A stretch of DNA of 64,000 nucleotides from Cyclobacterium roseum (lineage in GTDB: Bacteria; Bacteroidota; Bacteroidia; Cytophagales; Cyclobacteriaceae). The stretch lies in assembly GCF_010119225.1 (NCBI RefSeq), contig NZ_WNKF01000012.1, forward strand, positions 108,232-172,231, written 5' to 3'. A program made the position numbers and the translations under genes. Shown here piece after piece: positions 56,207 to 64,000 of this stretch. Below the pieces are notes generated by a model that saw nothing but the letters and a program-made list of their open reading frames with translations, was not told the DNA's origin and ran no database searches. The number at the start of each line of letters is the position of its first letter. Positions within the stretch are counted from its first letter, which is position 1.

Positions 56207-56971
56207 ATGAAATCTGAATCGATCAGAAATTGGAAAGAATGGGGAAAAAAGGATCCCTACTACGGGGTGTTGTCGGAAGAAAAATTTCGCCTACAGCACC
56301 TTTCAGACCAGGCCATCGGTGAATTTTTTGAAACAGGAGAATCGTATGTTTCCGAAAGCAGGAAAAAAGTCCTCCGGTGCTTTGGCGTGGATATTTCGGA
56401 GGAAAGCATATTGGATTTTGGCTGTGGTGTGGGGCGGTTGGCGATCCCTTTTGCAAAAATGACTGAAAAGGAAGTTTGGGGGATAGATATTTCAGAGGAT
56501 ATTATCGACCGGGCCACTGGCCATAAGCAAGTGTTTGGGCTGGATCACCTAAAATTTACCACTTACAACGGAAGGGAATTGAAACACCTTCCCTCCTTTG
56601 GTTTCGTCCATTCGTATATAGTATTTCAACACATAGAGCCGAAACTGGGAATGAGACTAATGCGCCAATTGCTGGAGCACACCCGGGTTGGGGGGATTTT
56701 TCAGGTGCAGGTAACGTTTGGTCACCGTTTGCCCTGGAGCGTCCACGCAAATTTCTTTTTGCGAACAAAGTTTCAGCCATACAACTTTTTGTACTCCTCT
56801 TTAAAACACCGTAAATTCTGCCAGGAGCCGGTGATGCAGATGAATCACTATTCACCTGATAAGTTATTCAGGCTGTTTTCGGATTATTCAAAAGAGGTGC
56901 AGGTGGAGTTTACGGATCATGGAGGTCACTTGGGTGCTTTTTACCTGCTTCAAAAAACCACTTCCGTATAA
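56207..56971 (+). CDS. Class I SAM-dependent methyltransferase
   Basis: A 254-residue enzyme with the SAM-binding motif I-L-D-F-G-C-G-V-G-R-L (~67-77) and the following acidic residue in G-I-D-I-S. Probably methylates a sugar or lipid-linked intermediate of the polysaccharide. No further specificity is visible. Its 3' flank runs into the next gene with 10 bases between stop and ATG. Confidence 0.82.
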   Translation: MKSESIRNWKEWGKKDPYYGVLSEEKFRLQHLSDQAIGEFFETGESYVSESRKKVLRCFGVDISEESILDFGCGVGRLAIPFAKMTEKEVWGIDISEDIIDRATGHKQVFGLDHLKFTTYNGRELKHLPSFGFVHSYIVFQHIEPKLGMRLMRQLLEHTRVGGIFQVQVTFGHRLPWSVHANFFLRTKFQPYNFLYSSLKHRKFCQEPVMQMNHYSPDKLFRLFSDYSKEVQVEFTDHGGHLGAFYLLQKTTSV

Positions 56972-56981
56972 AGCTGCGTAT

Positions 56982-58127
56982 ATGTCAATGGAAAAAAGTA
57001 AAGTATTGATGTTACATGGCTCCTCGGATTTATATGGAGCAAGTAAAATCTTCTTATTGACGGCTTCCCTCTTGCAGGAGGAGGGTGCTACTGTAGTGGT
57101 GGTGCTATCTGGAGAGGGGATTTTGGCAAAGGAGTTGCGGAAACGGGGGATTCGTGTGGAGTTGATTAAGTTGGGAATTGTACGGAGAAAATACTTTAGC
57201 GTTGGAGGTTTGTTAAACCGATTGAGGGTAATGATGGCTGCTTACCGGAAACTCGCCTCCCTGGCAGAAAAAATGGGTGCCACGCACGTGTATTCCAATA
57301 CCGCTGCGGTATGGGTTGGAGCAGCATTAGCGAAACGGAAGGGCTATGTGCATATCTGGCATTTGCATGAAATCATTCTGCGCCCTGTGTGGTTTTCCAA
57401 AATGATCGGTAAAATGGTACAGCATGCCTCGGATAAAGTGATCGTGGTTTCCGGAGCTGTGAAATTACACTGGGAAAGGTACATTGAAAGTAATAAACTC
57501 CATTTAGTATATAATGGGATAGATTATAATCCCTATCTTTGGAACACAACAGATTTAAGGGAAGAATTAGGTATTCCCGAGGATGCTTGTGTAATCGGAA
57601 TGGTGGGCAGGGTAAACAGTTGGAAGGGACAAACATACTTTTTAGAAATTTCAGAAGAATTAAATAAAAAGTTTTTAAATTTACATTTTGTTTTGGTCGG
57701 AGACGCATTTCCGGGTGAAGAACGCTTATTCGAAGGGTTAGAACAAAAGATATTGGAAAAGAAGTTTAGACATAGCATACATAACCTGGGTTTTAGGAAG
57801 AGTATTTCGCCGGTACTGGCCACCATGGATATTTTTGTGCTTCCTTCTATTTTGCCAGACCCTTTCCCAACGGTGATTTTGGAGGCAATGGCTTCGGCGA
57901 AGCCAGTGGTGGCGACGGCACAGGGAGGAGCCTTGGAAATGATCTCCAATGGGAAAACCGGGTTTCATATTCCCTGGGACAATGCGTCTGAAGCAGCGGA
58001 AATAGTTGGAAATCTTGTCAAAAACAAAAACCAAAGAGAAGTTATTGGGTTAAATGCAAGGAATAGTGTTTTAGAAAATTTTTCATTACCGGCTTACGGT
58101 AGGAATATGGTAGAAATTTTTTCTTGA
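56982..58127 (+). CDS. GT4-family glycosyltransferase
   Basis: A 381-residue GT-B enzyme. The frame is open upstream into the methyltransferase gene, but ATG 56982 (or 56988) gives the normal start V-L-M-L-H-G-S-S-D-L-Y-G. The donor domain carries G-R-V-N-S-W-K-G-Q and P-F-P-T-V-I-L-E-A-M-A-S-A-K-P-V-V-A-T with the two catalytic-type Glu positions partly kept. Acts in assembly of the repeat unit. Confidence 0.85.
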   Translation: MSMEKSKVLMLHGSSDLYGASKIFLLTASLLQEEGATVVVVLSGEGILAKELRKRGIRVELIKLGIVRRKYFSVGGLLNRLRVMMAAYRKLASLAEKMGATHVYSNTAAVWVGAALAKRKGYVHIWHLHEIILRPVWFSKMIGKMVQHASDKVIVVSGAVKLHWERYIESNKLHLVYNGIDYNPYLWNTTDLREELGIPEDACVIGMVGRVNSWKGQTYFLEISEELNKKFLNLHFVLVGDAFPGEERLFEGLEQKILEKKFRHSIHNLGFRKSISPVLATMDIFVLPSILPDPFPTVILEAMASAKPVVATAQGGALEMISNGKTGFHIPWDNASEAAEIVGNLVKNKNQREVIGLNARNSVLENFSLPAYGRNMVEIFS

Positions 58128-58145
58128 TAAGTAAATAGGAACAGT

Positions 58146-59303
58146 ATGTCAAAAAACAGCAAGCCGTTGCACGTGGCGATTGTAGGAACTAGGGGCTATC
58201 CTTATGTATATGGAGGATACGAAACTTTTGTAAAAGAAATGGGCGAGCGATTGGTTCAAAGGGGTATTGAAGTGACTGTTTATTGTCATGCCCCATTGTT
58301 TGAGCAAAAGCCAAAAAATGTAAATGGGATCAATTTGGTTTACATTCCCTGTGTGGAGACCAAATCCCTGAGCCAATTGACGAATTCACTGCTCTCGATG
58401 ATTCACGTATGTTTTTCAAAGGTGGATGTGGTCTTTGTCGTTAATAGTGCCAACGGTCCTTTTGGAATCCTTACGAAAATGTTCGGAAAGCCTTCGGCGA
58501 TTAACGTGGATGGGCTGGAATGGTTACGGCCAAAATGGAAAGGATTGGGAGCCAGGTATTACCTTTTTGCCTCCAGGTTGGCTACCAAGCTCTACGATCA
58601 GTTGATTACCGACTCCGATGAAATGGAGAAAATCTACCTGGAACAGTTTAATGCGCCATCTAAAATGATTGCCTATGGTGCTAATCCGAACCTGTCTTCC
58701 GACAGCACTTTAATAGAGGAGTGGGGCTTGCAAAAAGAATCCTATTATTTGATTGTGGGCCGGCTGATCCCAGATAATAATGCAGATCTGATAGTGGAGG
58801 GCTTCGTAAACTCCGACTCCAAACGGAAGTTGGTAATTGTAGGAGACGTGCCGTATCATGACCGTTTTGCACAAAAGATGAAGAGCATCCCGGACAAACG
58901 CCTCGTCTTTACGGGCTATGTAAGGGATCAGGAGCAGCTAGCGGCCTTGTATCATAACTGCTATGCCTATTTTCACGGTCATGAATATGGAGGAACCAAT
59001 CCCGCCATGCTGAAAGCACTGGGCTTTGGCTGTGCAATTTTGGCTATGGATACCCGATTCAATCAGGAGATGCTTCAAAAGGGCAAGTTTGGCTGGTATT
59101 TTGATAAAAATTCAGGATCGGTAGTGGAAATCATCCATAAGGCCGAGGGCTCGCCTGACAAAATGGACTATTTGAGAAAGCACTCGAGAGAGGGGCTGAC
59201 ACAGAAATACAATTGGGATGCCGTGACCGATGAATATGAAACCTTATTTAAGGAGCTCTGTAAACGGAAAATAAAAGAAAATTTGGTTGAAATAAACTAT
59301 TGA
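58146..59303 (+). CDS. Glycosyltransferase with DUF1972 N-terminal domain
   Basis: A 385-residue GT. The N-terminus shows G-T-R-G-Y-P-Y-V-Y-G-G-Y-E-T-F, the hallmark of DUF1972-type (rhamnosyltransferase-like) enzymes. The C-terminal half is a GT1/GT4 Rossmann donor domain (I-V-G-R-L-I-P-D-N-N) with H-G-H-E-Y-G-G-T-N-P near the end. A strong terminator follows, which ends this transcript. Confidence 0.85.
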   Translation: MSKNSKPLHVAIVGTRGYPYVYGGYETFVKEMGERLVQRGIEVTVYCHAPLFEQKPKNVNGINLVYIPCVETKSLSQLTNSLLSMIHVCFSKVDVVFVVNSANGPFGILTKMFGKPSAINVDGLEWLRPKWKGLGARYYLFASRLATKLYDQLITDSDEMEKIYLEQFNAPSKMIAYGANPNLSSDSTLIEEWGLQKESYYLIVGRLIPDNNADLIVEGFVNSDSKRKLVIVGDVPYHDRFAQKMKSIPDKRLVFTGYVRDQEQLAALYHNCYAYFHGHEYGGTNPAMLKALGFGCAILAMDTRFNQEMLQKGKFGWYFDKNSGSVVEIIHKAEGSPDKMDYLRKHSREGLTQKYNWDAVTDEYETLFKELCKRKIKENLVEINY

Positions 59304-59307
59304 AAAA

Positions 59308-59338
59308 ATAACGCCCGGTTTTCCCGGGCGTTATTTTT
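59308..59338. terminator. Bidirectional intrinsic terminator between convergent genes
   Basis: AATAACGCCCGG, a short loop, CCGGGCGTTATT with T runs on both sides. It serves the + strand glycosyltransferase and the - strand methyltransferase, whose stop codon lies inside it. Confidence 0.85.
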
Positions 59339-60011
59339 TTCCCAACGTATGAAATACAAAAGACTTATTCAATCCCAATACTTTTTCATAATAGATCTCA
59401 GACTTCGGAAAGAGCTGCTTCATTTCACTTAGGGAGAGCAGCCGAATTTCGTTCAAGTAGCCTTTAGCAAATTCCGGGTCCCACTTTTGCATCCTGCTGA
59501 ACTTGGTTCGTGTCAAGATAAAGAAAGCAAGAGAGGAGGGAAAGAATTGGAAAAATGGAAGCGCGTAATGAGGCTCAAGAAAGAAATACTTATTGGGCGT
59601 TTGAACGAAATATTTTTTCCCCACCCTCCGAATTTCTCCGGCCATTTTCACCTGATTGGTAAACGTGAACAAATGCTCAATGACCGAGTTGGAAAAAACC
59701 AGGTCAAAAGATTGGTCTTCAAATTGGGATAAATCGGTGGCCGTACCCGCCAAACTGTTCACATGAGGAAGTTGCGTACGTTCTTTTTCGAGGTTTAGCA
59801 AGGTTATGCTGATCCGGCCAGGCTGGATAAAGGCATGGTTGGCCCAGAAACTTTCGGTTCCCCCAACATCCAAAATCTTGATCGTTTTCTGGTTGCCAAA
59901 AGTTTCCGTGAAGCACTGTTCAAAAAATCGAAAACGACGCTGCCTGAATCTGCCTCCAATGGAGCGTGGCTCGTCGGAAGGAGCAAAAAGTGTTTTTATT
60001 TTTTGTTTCAT
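59331..60011 (-). CDS. SAM-dependent methyltransferase, minus strand
   Basis: A 226-residue class I methyltransferase from ATG 60011 (a TTG nine codons upstream is less likely). Motif I reads I-L-D-V-G-G-T-E-S-F-W, unusual in having no GxGxG. D-L-V-F-S-N-S-V-I-E-H-L is the typical motif after the substrate loop of methyltransferase-11/23-type enzymes. It points against the cluster direction, so it is probably a later insertion with separate control. Confidence 0.75.
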   Translation of the reverse strand: MKQKIKTLFAPSDEPRSIGGRFRQRRFRFFEQCFTETFGNQKTIKILDVGGTESFWANHAFIQPGRISITLLNLEKERTQLPHVNSLAGTATDLSQFEDQSFDLVFSNSVIEHLFTFTNQVKMAGEIRRVGKKYFVQTPNKYFFLEPHYALPFFQFFPSSLAFFILTRTKFSRMQKWDPEFAKGYLNEIRLLSLSEMKQLFPKSEIYYEKVLGLNKSFVFHTLGKK

Positions 60012-60264
60012 TTTTAGTATTTTCAGCCAACTTAGCAAAAATAGCTACCGGGTTTGTGGGGGTATTTTCCCAGGTATTTATGGCTGAATGGTAATAAATT
60101 TCTAATTTTACGACAAAGTTGTACACTTTGAGGTGAATATCAAAAAATTGACTGGACATAATTCGAAAAAAGCAAGTTTACCTGTGAGGAGAGCCTGGGT
60201 GGGAGAGTCAATCCAGAAAGTGGTTTTGAAGTCAGTGCTTTCAGTTAGGATTTGAGGTTGGCCC

Positions 60265-60936
60265 ATGGAAAAACGTTTTAATAAGTATTTCCCGTTACTG
60301 TTTGTTGCAGTTGGCTTAACTGAAATTCCTTTAGACAAAGAAGTTAACAAGGTGTTAAAACGGGGTTTTGATACTTTTTTTTCCCTTTTTGCAATCGTAT
60401 TTATACTGAGCTGGTTGATTCCCCTATTGGCGTTGCTGATCAAATGGGAAAGCAAAGGACCGGTTTTTTTTCTCCAAAAGCGTACCGGTGCTTACAACCG
60501 GGAGTTTTGTTGTATAAAATTTCGAACCATGGTTGCTAACCCCTGGTCAGATACCCTGCAGGCCACCAAAAATGACCCGAGGGTGACCCGGGTGGGGGCA
60601 TTTTTACGCCGGTTTTCCCTGGACGAAATGCCGCAGTTCATTAATGTTCTAAAGGGCGACATGTCGGTAGTAGGGCCCCGGCCACATGCGGTACCCATGA
60701 ATCTGGTATTTAAGAAGCAAATCGACTCCTACGATAATCGGCATCGGATAAAACCTGGAATAACCGGCTTGGCACAGGTGCTGGGTTATCGAGGCGAAAT
60801 TTCCAATCACTGGCAAATTCGTTCGCGCGTGCGATTGGATCATTTTTACATTCGCAACTGGTCCTTTTTTTTGGATCTAACTATTGTATACAAAACCATG
60901 GGAAAATTGATCACCGGCAAAAGTGACGTCTATTGA
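60265..60936 (+). CDS. Initiating sugar-phosphate transferase, short form
   Basis: A 223-residue polyprenyl-phosphate sugar-1-phosphate transferase. One membrane segment lies at ~42-62, then K-F-R-T-M (catalytic region), D-E-M-P-Q-F-I-N-V-L-K-G-D-M-S-V-V-G-P-R-P, and G-I-T-G-L-A-Q-V. The four or five extra N-terminal membrane helices and CoA-binding-like domain of WcaJ/WbaP are absent, as in PglC-like forms. It loads the first sugar on undecaprenyl phosphate. It is coded near the end of the cluster rather than the start. Confidence 0.88.
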   Translation: MEKRFNKYFPLLFVAVGLTEIPLDKEVNKVLKRGFDTFFSLFAIVFILSWLIPLLALLIKWESKGPVFFLQKRTGAYNREFCCIKFRTMVANPWSDTLQATKNDPRVTRVGAFLRRFSLDEMPQFINVLKGDMSVVGPRPHAVPMNLVFKKQIDSYDNRHRIKPGITGLAQVLGYRGEISNHWQIRSRVRLDHFYIRNWSFFLDLTIVYKTMGKLITGKSDVY

Positions 60937-61859
60937 TGGAGGGCTATTCTTGTCTTATCTGCCATAATGATATAATGGGCCCCACATACCAGGTAAAGGA
61001 GATGATGTTTGGTTCAGGAGAACACTTTGTCTATACCCAATGCCCTCAATGCGGTACTATTCAGCAGCTGAATCCACCTCAGAACATAAGTGCTTTTTAC
61101 CCCAAAGCCTATTACTCCTTTGCCGGTTTGTCCTTATCCAATGTGCAGGTAAGATGGATGAAACGGCTTCGATTTTTTCTGTTTCGAAAATTTGGGTTTA
61201 CGTTATTTCAGCCGGTGTATGGAAAATGGTTGCGCATACTGGATATTGAAAAGGACCAGGAGATTGCCGATATTGGTTGTGGAAATGGACAATTGTTATA
61301 TGAACTCTACTCCTCCGGTTATCGGAATTTATCAGGATTTGATCCTTTTATGGAATCTACCCGTTCCATCGCATCGGGTCTAAGGTTGTATAAAATGGGT
61401 CTGGATGAAATTCAAGGCACTTTCCATGCGGTGATGTTGCATCATGCCTTCGAGCACCTGCCCCAGCCGGATACCTCCTTTGCCCAACTGGCCAGAATCT
61501 TGAAGCCAGGAGGCAAACTCCTGATCAGGGTACCGGTATCCGATGGAGAGGCCTGGACCGAATACAGGGAAAATTGGGTGCAATTGGATGCCCCTCGCCA
61601 TTACTTCATACCCAGTGTGGCAGGCATGAAAATGTTAGCCGAAAGACATGGGCTCGAACTTTATCAAACCGAATTCGATAGTACTTCCTTTCAGTTTTGG
61701 GCAAGCCAGAAGTACCAGAAGGGGCATTCCTTACACCAATCCGGTCAGGACCTTAGCCCTTCAGCAGCGGTTCTCAGGGAATTTGAAAAAAGGGCGATAT
61801 CCCTAAACAGCCTTCAAAAAGGTGATCAGGCGGCTTTTTATTTCCGTAAGCCCGGATAA
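60936..61859 (+). CDS. Methyltransferase with N-terminal zinc ribbon
   Basis: A 307-residue protein. Its ATG overlaps the stop of the transferase gene (TGATG). The first ~45 residues hold two Cys pairs, C-L-I-C and C-P-Q-C, a zinc-ribbon pattern. A class I methyltransferase domain follows (I-A-D-I-G-C-G-N-G-Q-L at ~108-118, then H-H-A-F-E-H-L and L-K-P-G-G-K-L). Such two-part proteins are common in polysaccharide loci as sugar C- or O-methyltransferases. Confidence 0.82.
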   Translation: MEGYSCLICHNDIMGPTYQVKEMMFGSGEHFVYTQCPQCGTIQQLNPPQNISAFYPKAYYSFAGLSLSNVQVRWMKRLRFFLFRKFGFTLFQPVYGKWLRILDIEKDQEIADIGCGNGQLLYELYSSGYRNLSGFDPFMESTRSIASGLRLYKMGLDEIQGTFHAVMLHHAFEHLPQPDTSFAQLARILKPGGKLLIRVPVSDGEAWTEYRENWVQLDAPRHYFIPSVAGMKMLAERHGLELYQTEFDSTSFQFWASQKYQKGHSLHQSGQDLSPSAAVLREFEKRAISLNSLQKGDQAAFYFRKPG

Positions 61860-61883
61860 TCGAGGCTTAGAGACAAATCGGGA

Positions 61884-62795
61884 TTATAATTTGAACAAGG
61901 CCTCGAAGAAACTCATGTTTTCACCCTGCTCTTTCATTACCAGCATGGGGATTTCGTGATTGGTGTTGACCAGTTTTTCTGCCACACTCCCCAATAATAC
62001 GGCGGCCGATTTGGTTCTTCCACGGCTTCCTATGATCAGTAGATCTGTCCCGGAGCTTTTGGCATGTTTCATGATATTATCGGCCTCGTCTTTTTTATGT
62101 TTGAGGATAAATTCACACGGCAGATCCGGTAACTTGTTCTCAGAAAGAAACCTGGCAAAATCTTTTTTAGCGTTTTCCAGCATAATATCCGAAAATTCGT
62201 CAAATGACTTCCCGGTTTTGGTGTAGCCTCTGGGAACTTCATAGAAGTGGCAACAAAGGATTTCTCCGCCCGTCTTAGCAGCAATTTCGGATGCCAGTAA
62301 AATACTTACCTTTGAATGTCTTGAAAAATCTATCGGAAGTAGTAGCCTTTGGAAGGTTTCCTGAGTACGGTTTTCCGGCAATAACAAGACGGGGTGAGGG
62401 TATTTTTGAGAAAGGTTATTTACGAGAGAATCTGAGTGGGATTTGCTTTTTTTTCTACCCATCACCAGTAAATCTATGTTTTTGATTTTACTCCATCGCA
62501 ATATGGTTTCCTGAGGATTGCCTTCTTTTACGATGATTTCATAGGGAATATCAAGGGATGGCTTTACATGTTCTATTTCATGTTCTATTTGGGATTCAAT
62601 GGTTTCGTCCACGGGTGCGATTAGGTCTGGATAGGCCTGCGTGACTTCTTCAGGCAAGATCAGATTTTTTGCCACGTGGACAAAATAAACCATTTCTATG
62701 CCTAAAATTGGAGCGAAGGCTTTGATTTGGGTGATCATAATTTCATCTATAGCGGACAAGTCTAGTCCCACCATGGCTTTTTTGAAATAATTCAT
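61884..62795 (-). CDS. Tandem universal stress protein
   Basis: A 303-residue cytoplasmic protein made of two UspA domains (~1-145 and ~150-290). Each ends in the nucleotide-binding pattern: G-R-K-K-S near 133, partly degraded in domain 1, and the complete G-S-R-G-R-T-K-S-A-A-V-L-L-G-S-V-A in domain 2. Domain 2 therefore probably binds ATP while domain 1 may not. Role in stress response inferred from family. Convergent with the methyltransferase gene. Confidence 0.9.
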   Translation of the reverse strand: MNYFKKAMVGLDLSAIDEIMITQIKAFAPILGIEMVYFVHVAKNLILPEEVTQAYPDLIAPVDETIESQIEHEIEHVKPSLDIPYEIIVKEGNPQETILRWSKIKNIDLLVMGRKKSKSHSDSLVNNLSQKYPHPVLLLPENRTQETFQRLLLPIDFSRHSKVSILLASEIAAKTGGEILCCHFYEVPRGYTKTGKSFDEFSDIMLENAKKDFARFLSENKLPDLPCEFILKHKKDEADNIMKHAKSSGTDLLIIGSRGRTKSAAVLLGSVAEKLVNTNHEIPMLVMKEQGENMSFFEALFKL

Positions 62796-62961
62796 TGGTA
62801 TTTCTATTTTTTTGGTAGCTTGAGATAATGTAAAACTTGGATTAAAATTATGAATTTAACGTTTGAAGTACTTTAATTAAAGGTTTTTTTATTCAATTTC
62901 TGTTTATCCGGAAATAAACGGTAATAATGGAAACCAAGAGCAGCCTAAAAAGAACGGAGGA

Positions 62962-63510
62962 ATGGCAAAATCATTAAGAAAATATTTTCTAGCTATCGTA
63001 CCCGATGAACCGTTGCGCCAGGAAATTACTGCATTAAAGCTAGCCATCCAGGAGCGGTTTGGTTGCAAGTATGCCCTCAAATCCCCTCCACATATCACGC
63101 TGAAAATGCCGTTTTTATATAATGAGCAAAAAGAGAAGCAACTGGAAAATCGATTGAGAGGGTTTTTTGGGGAGGAAGCTGGTTTTTCCTTGGAACTTGA
63201 CGGTGTGGGTAGTTTTAGGGAAAGGGTGGTCTTTTTGCGTGTGAAATACCCTCCTGAATTACCGGCATTGCAACAACGGTTGGTTACCTATGGAAAAAGA
63301 CAACTGGGACAGCAAATTGAGCTGAGTGATATGAATTACCATCCCCACCTTACCGTCGCTTTTCGAGATATTAAAAAGGGGCACCTGGCTGATATTATGG
63401 CCTTTATTCGCCCACGGTTTATGAGGCAATCCATGACAGTACATCGGGTGTCTTTATTGAAAAAATCACCTCTCTCCTGGCAGATTCAGAATAATTTCGA
63501 TTTAATTTAA
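62962..63510 (+). CDS. thpR: RNA 2',3'-cyclic phosphodiesterase
   Basis: A 182-residue 2H-family phosphoesterase. The two catalytic H-x-T motifs are H44-I-T46 and H129-L-T131, ~85 residues apart as in LigT/ThpR. It hydrolyses 2',3'-cyclic phosphates on RNA ends and can ligate tRNA halves in vitro. No operon partner in the window. Confidence 0.88.
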   Translation: MAKSLRKYFLAIVPDEPLRQEITALKLAIQERFGCKYALKSPPHITLKMPFLYNEQKEKQLENRLRGFFGEEAGFSLELDGVGSFRERVVFLRVKYPPELPALQQRLVTYGKRQLGQQIELSDMNYHPHLTVAFRDIKKGHLADIMAFIRPRFMRQSMTVHRVSLLKKSPLSWQIQNNFDLI

Positions 63511-64000
63511 TGAAATTTTAAAGGGAAAAATATTCTAATGAATTCAATGTGAGCCGAGTCCGGCATTATTATCTAATTTTTAAAAAATCGTTAATTTTTT
63601 TAATTCTGTAAAATCAAAAATCACTTACAAAAAATTCGGTTTTTGTTTTTACTATTTCAGAGTTGCAAATCGATGAGTTGGTAAAATGCTTACCGGAGTG
63701 CCATATAGCAAAATAAAATACTGATAATAAGCAATATAAGGAATAAAATAAATAGCCTATTTTTGGATAGTTTGGAAAAAATATTAAATTAAATCAATTA
63801 AATAGTAAATTAATTTAATAATATATTTTTTTAGACTTTAAAACAATAAATATTAAAAATAATTCTATTCAAATCAAGCCCTGATTATTTCATAATTCTT
63901 ATTTTAAGGTAAAACACAAAATTTTTTCATTTAGCTATTGGACTATCTAGTGTTATGTTAACCGTAAATTGACGGATAAAGCCGTCTTAGTTTTATTCTT
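63511..64000. other. Very AT-rich non-coding end of window
   Basis: About 490 bases with no gene-like frame. The part around 63780-63860 is nearly all A and T with many TTAAAT/ATTTAA runs. A weak hairpin GACGG-N6-CCGTC lies at 63971-63986. It probably belongs to the upstream region of a gene beyond the window. Confidence 0.45.

Overview
The window comes from a member of the Bacteroidota, most likely order Cytophagales and perhaps Cyclobacteriaceae. This rests on a subtype-iii type VI secretion system (T6SS) with the Bacteroidota-only parts TssN and TssO, a GldB-like gliding lipoprotein, Bacteroidota-type promoters (TTG-N19/20-TAnnTTTG), and the gene families present. The genus is inference.

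Region 1 (1-10952, + strand) is a T6SS(iii) module: the 3' end of tssH/clpV, tssB, tssC, two tssD (hcp) genes, vgrG, a TPR protein that is probably an effector adaptor, and a large PAAR-like/Rhs effector. The effector ends in a short toxin domain that looks like an ADP-ribosyltransferase. The small AT-rich gene overlapping its end encodes a free-standing copy of elongation factor Tu domain III. It sits in the immunity position, so it may be a decoy of the toxin's target. This is the most striking observation in the window.

Region 2 (about 10953-20021) separates the two halves of the T6SS. It is accessory DNA: a decayed IS4-family element with recognisable inverted repeats, a TonB-domain protein, an unknown membrane-anchored protein, an intact IS1634-family element, a divergent LuxR-type regulator, a collagen-like lipoprotein and two tiny proline-rich or acidic lipoproteins.

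Region 3 (20022-30582) resumes the T6SS with tssE, tssF, tssG, tssN, tssK and tssO. It is followed by a cytoplasmic subtilisin-like protease and a secreted, membrane-anchored TPR-CHAT protein. TssP, TssQ and TssR are not in the window.

Region 4 (30665-36737) is a small rhamnose locus: L-rhamnose mutarotase, a GH106-type alpha-L-rhamnosidase, a GntR regulator, an NCS1-type permease and a 63-residue membrane protein overlapping it.

Region 5 (36896-42733) holds a 1316-residue multi-membrane protein of unknown function with a P-loop-like but Walker-A-less domain, an ECF sigma factor with a good promoter and an overlapping miniature partner gene, and endonuclease III.

Region 6 (42735-61859) is an exopolysaccharide cluster of the Wzx/Wzy type: asparagine synthetase, glycosyltransferases, an SLBB export protein, a Wzz chain-length protein, a flippase, a polymerase, a hexapeptide acyltransferase, methyltransferases and, near the far end, the initiating sugar-phosphate transferase. 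Two minus-strand genes (gldB-like and a methyltransferase) interrupt it.

Region 7 (61884-64000) carries a tandem universal-stress protein, an RNA 2',3'-cyclic phosphodiesterase and a very AT-rich non-coding end.

No rRNA, tRNA or CRISPR array was recognised. All family calls are from reading motifs; no database search was possible.
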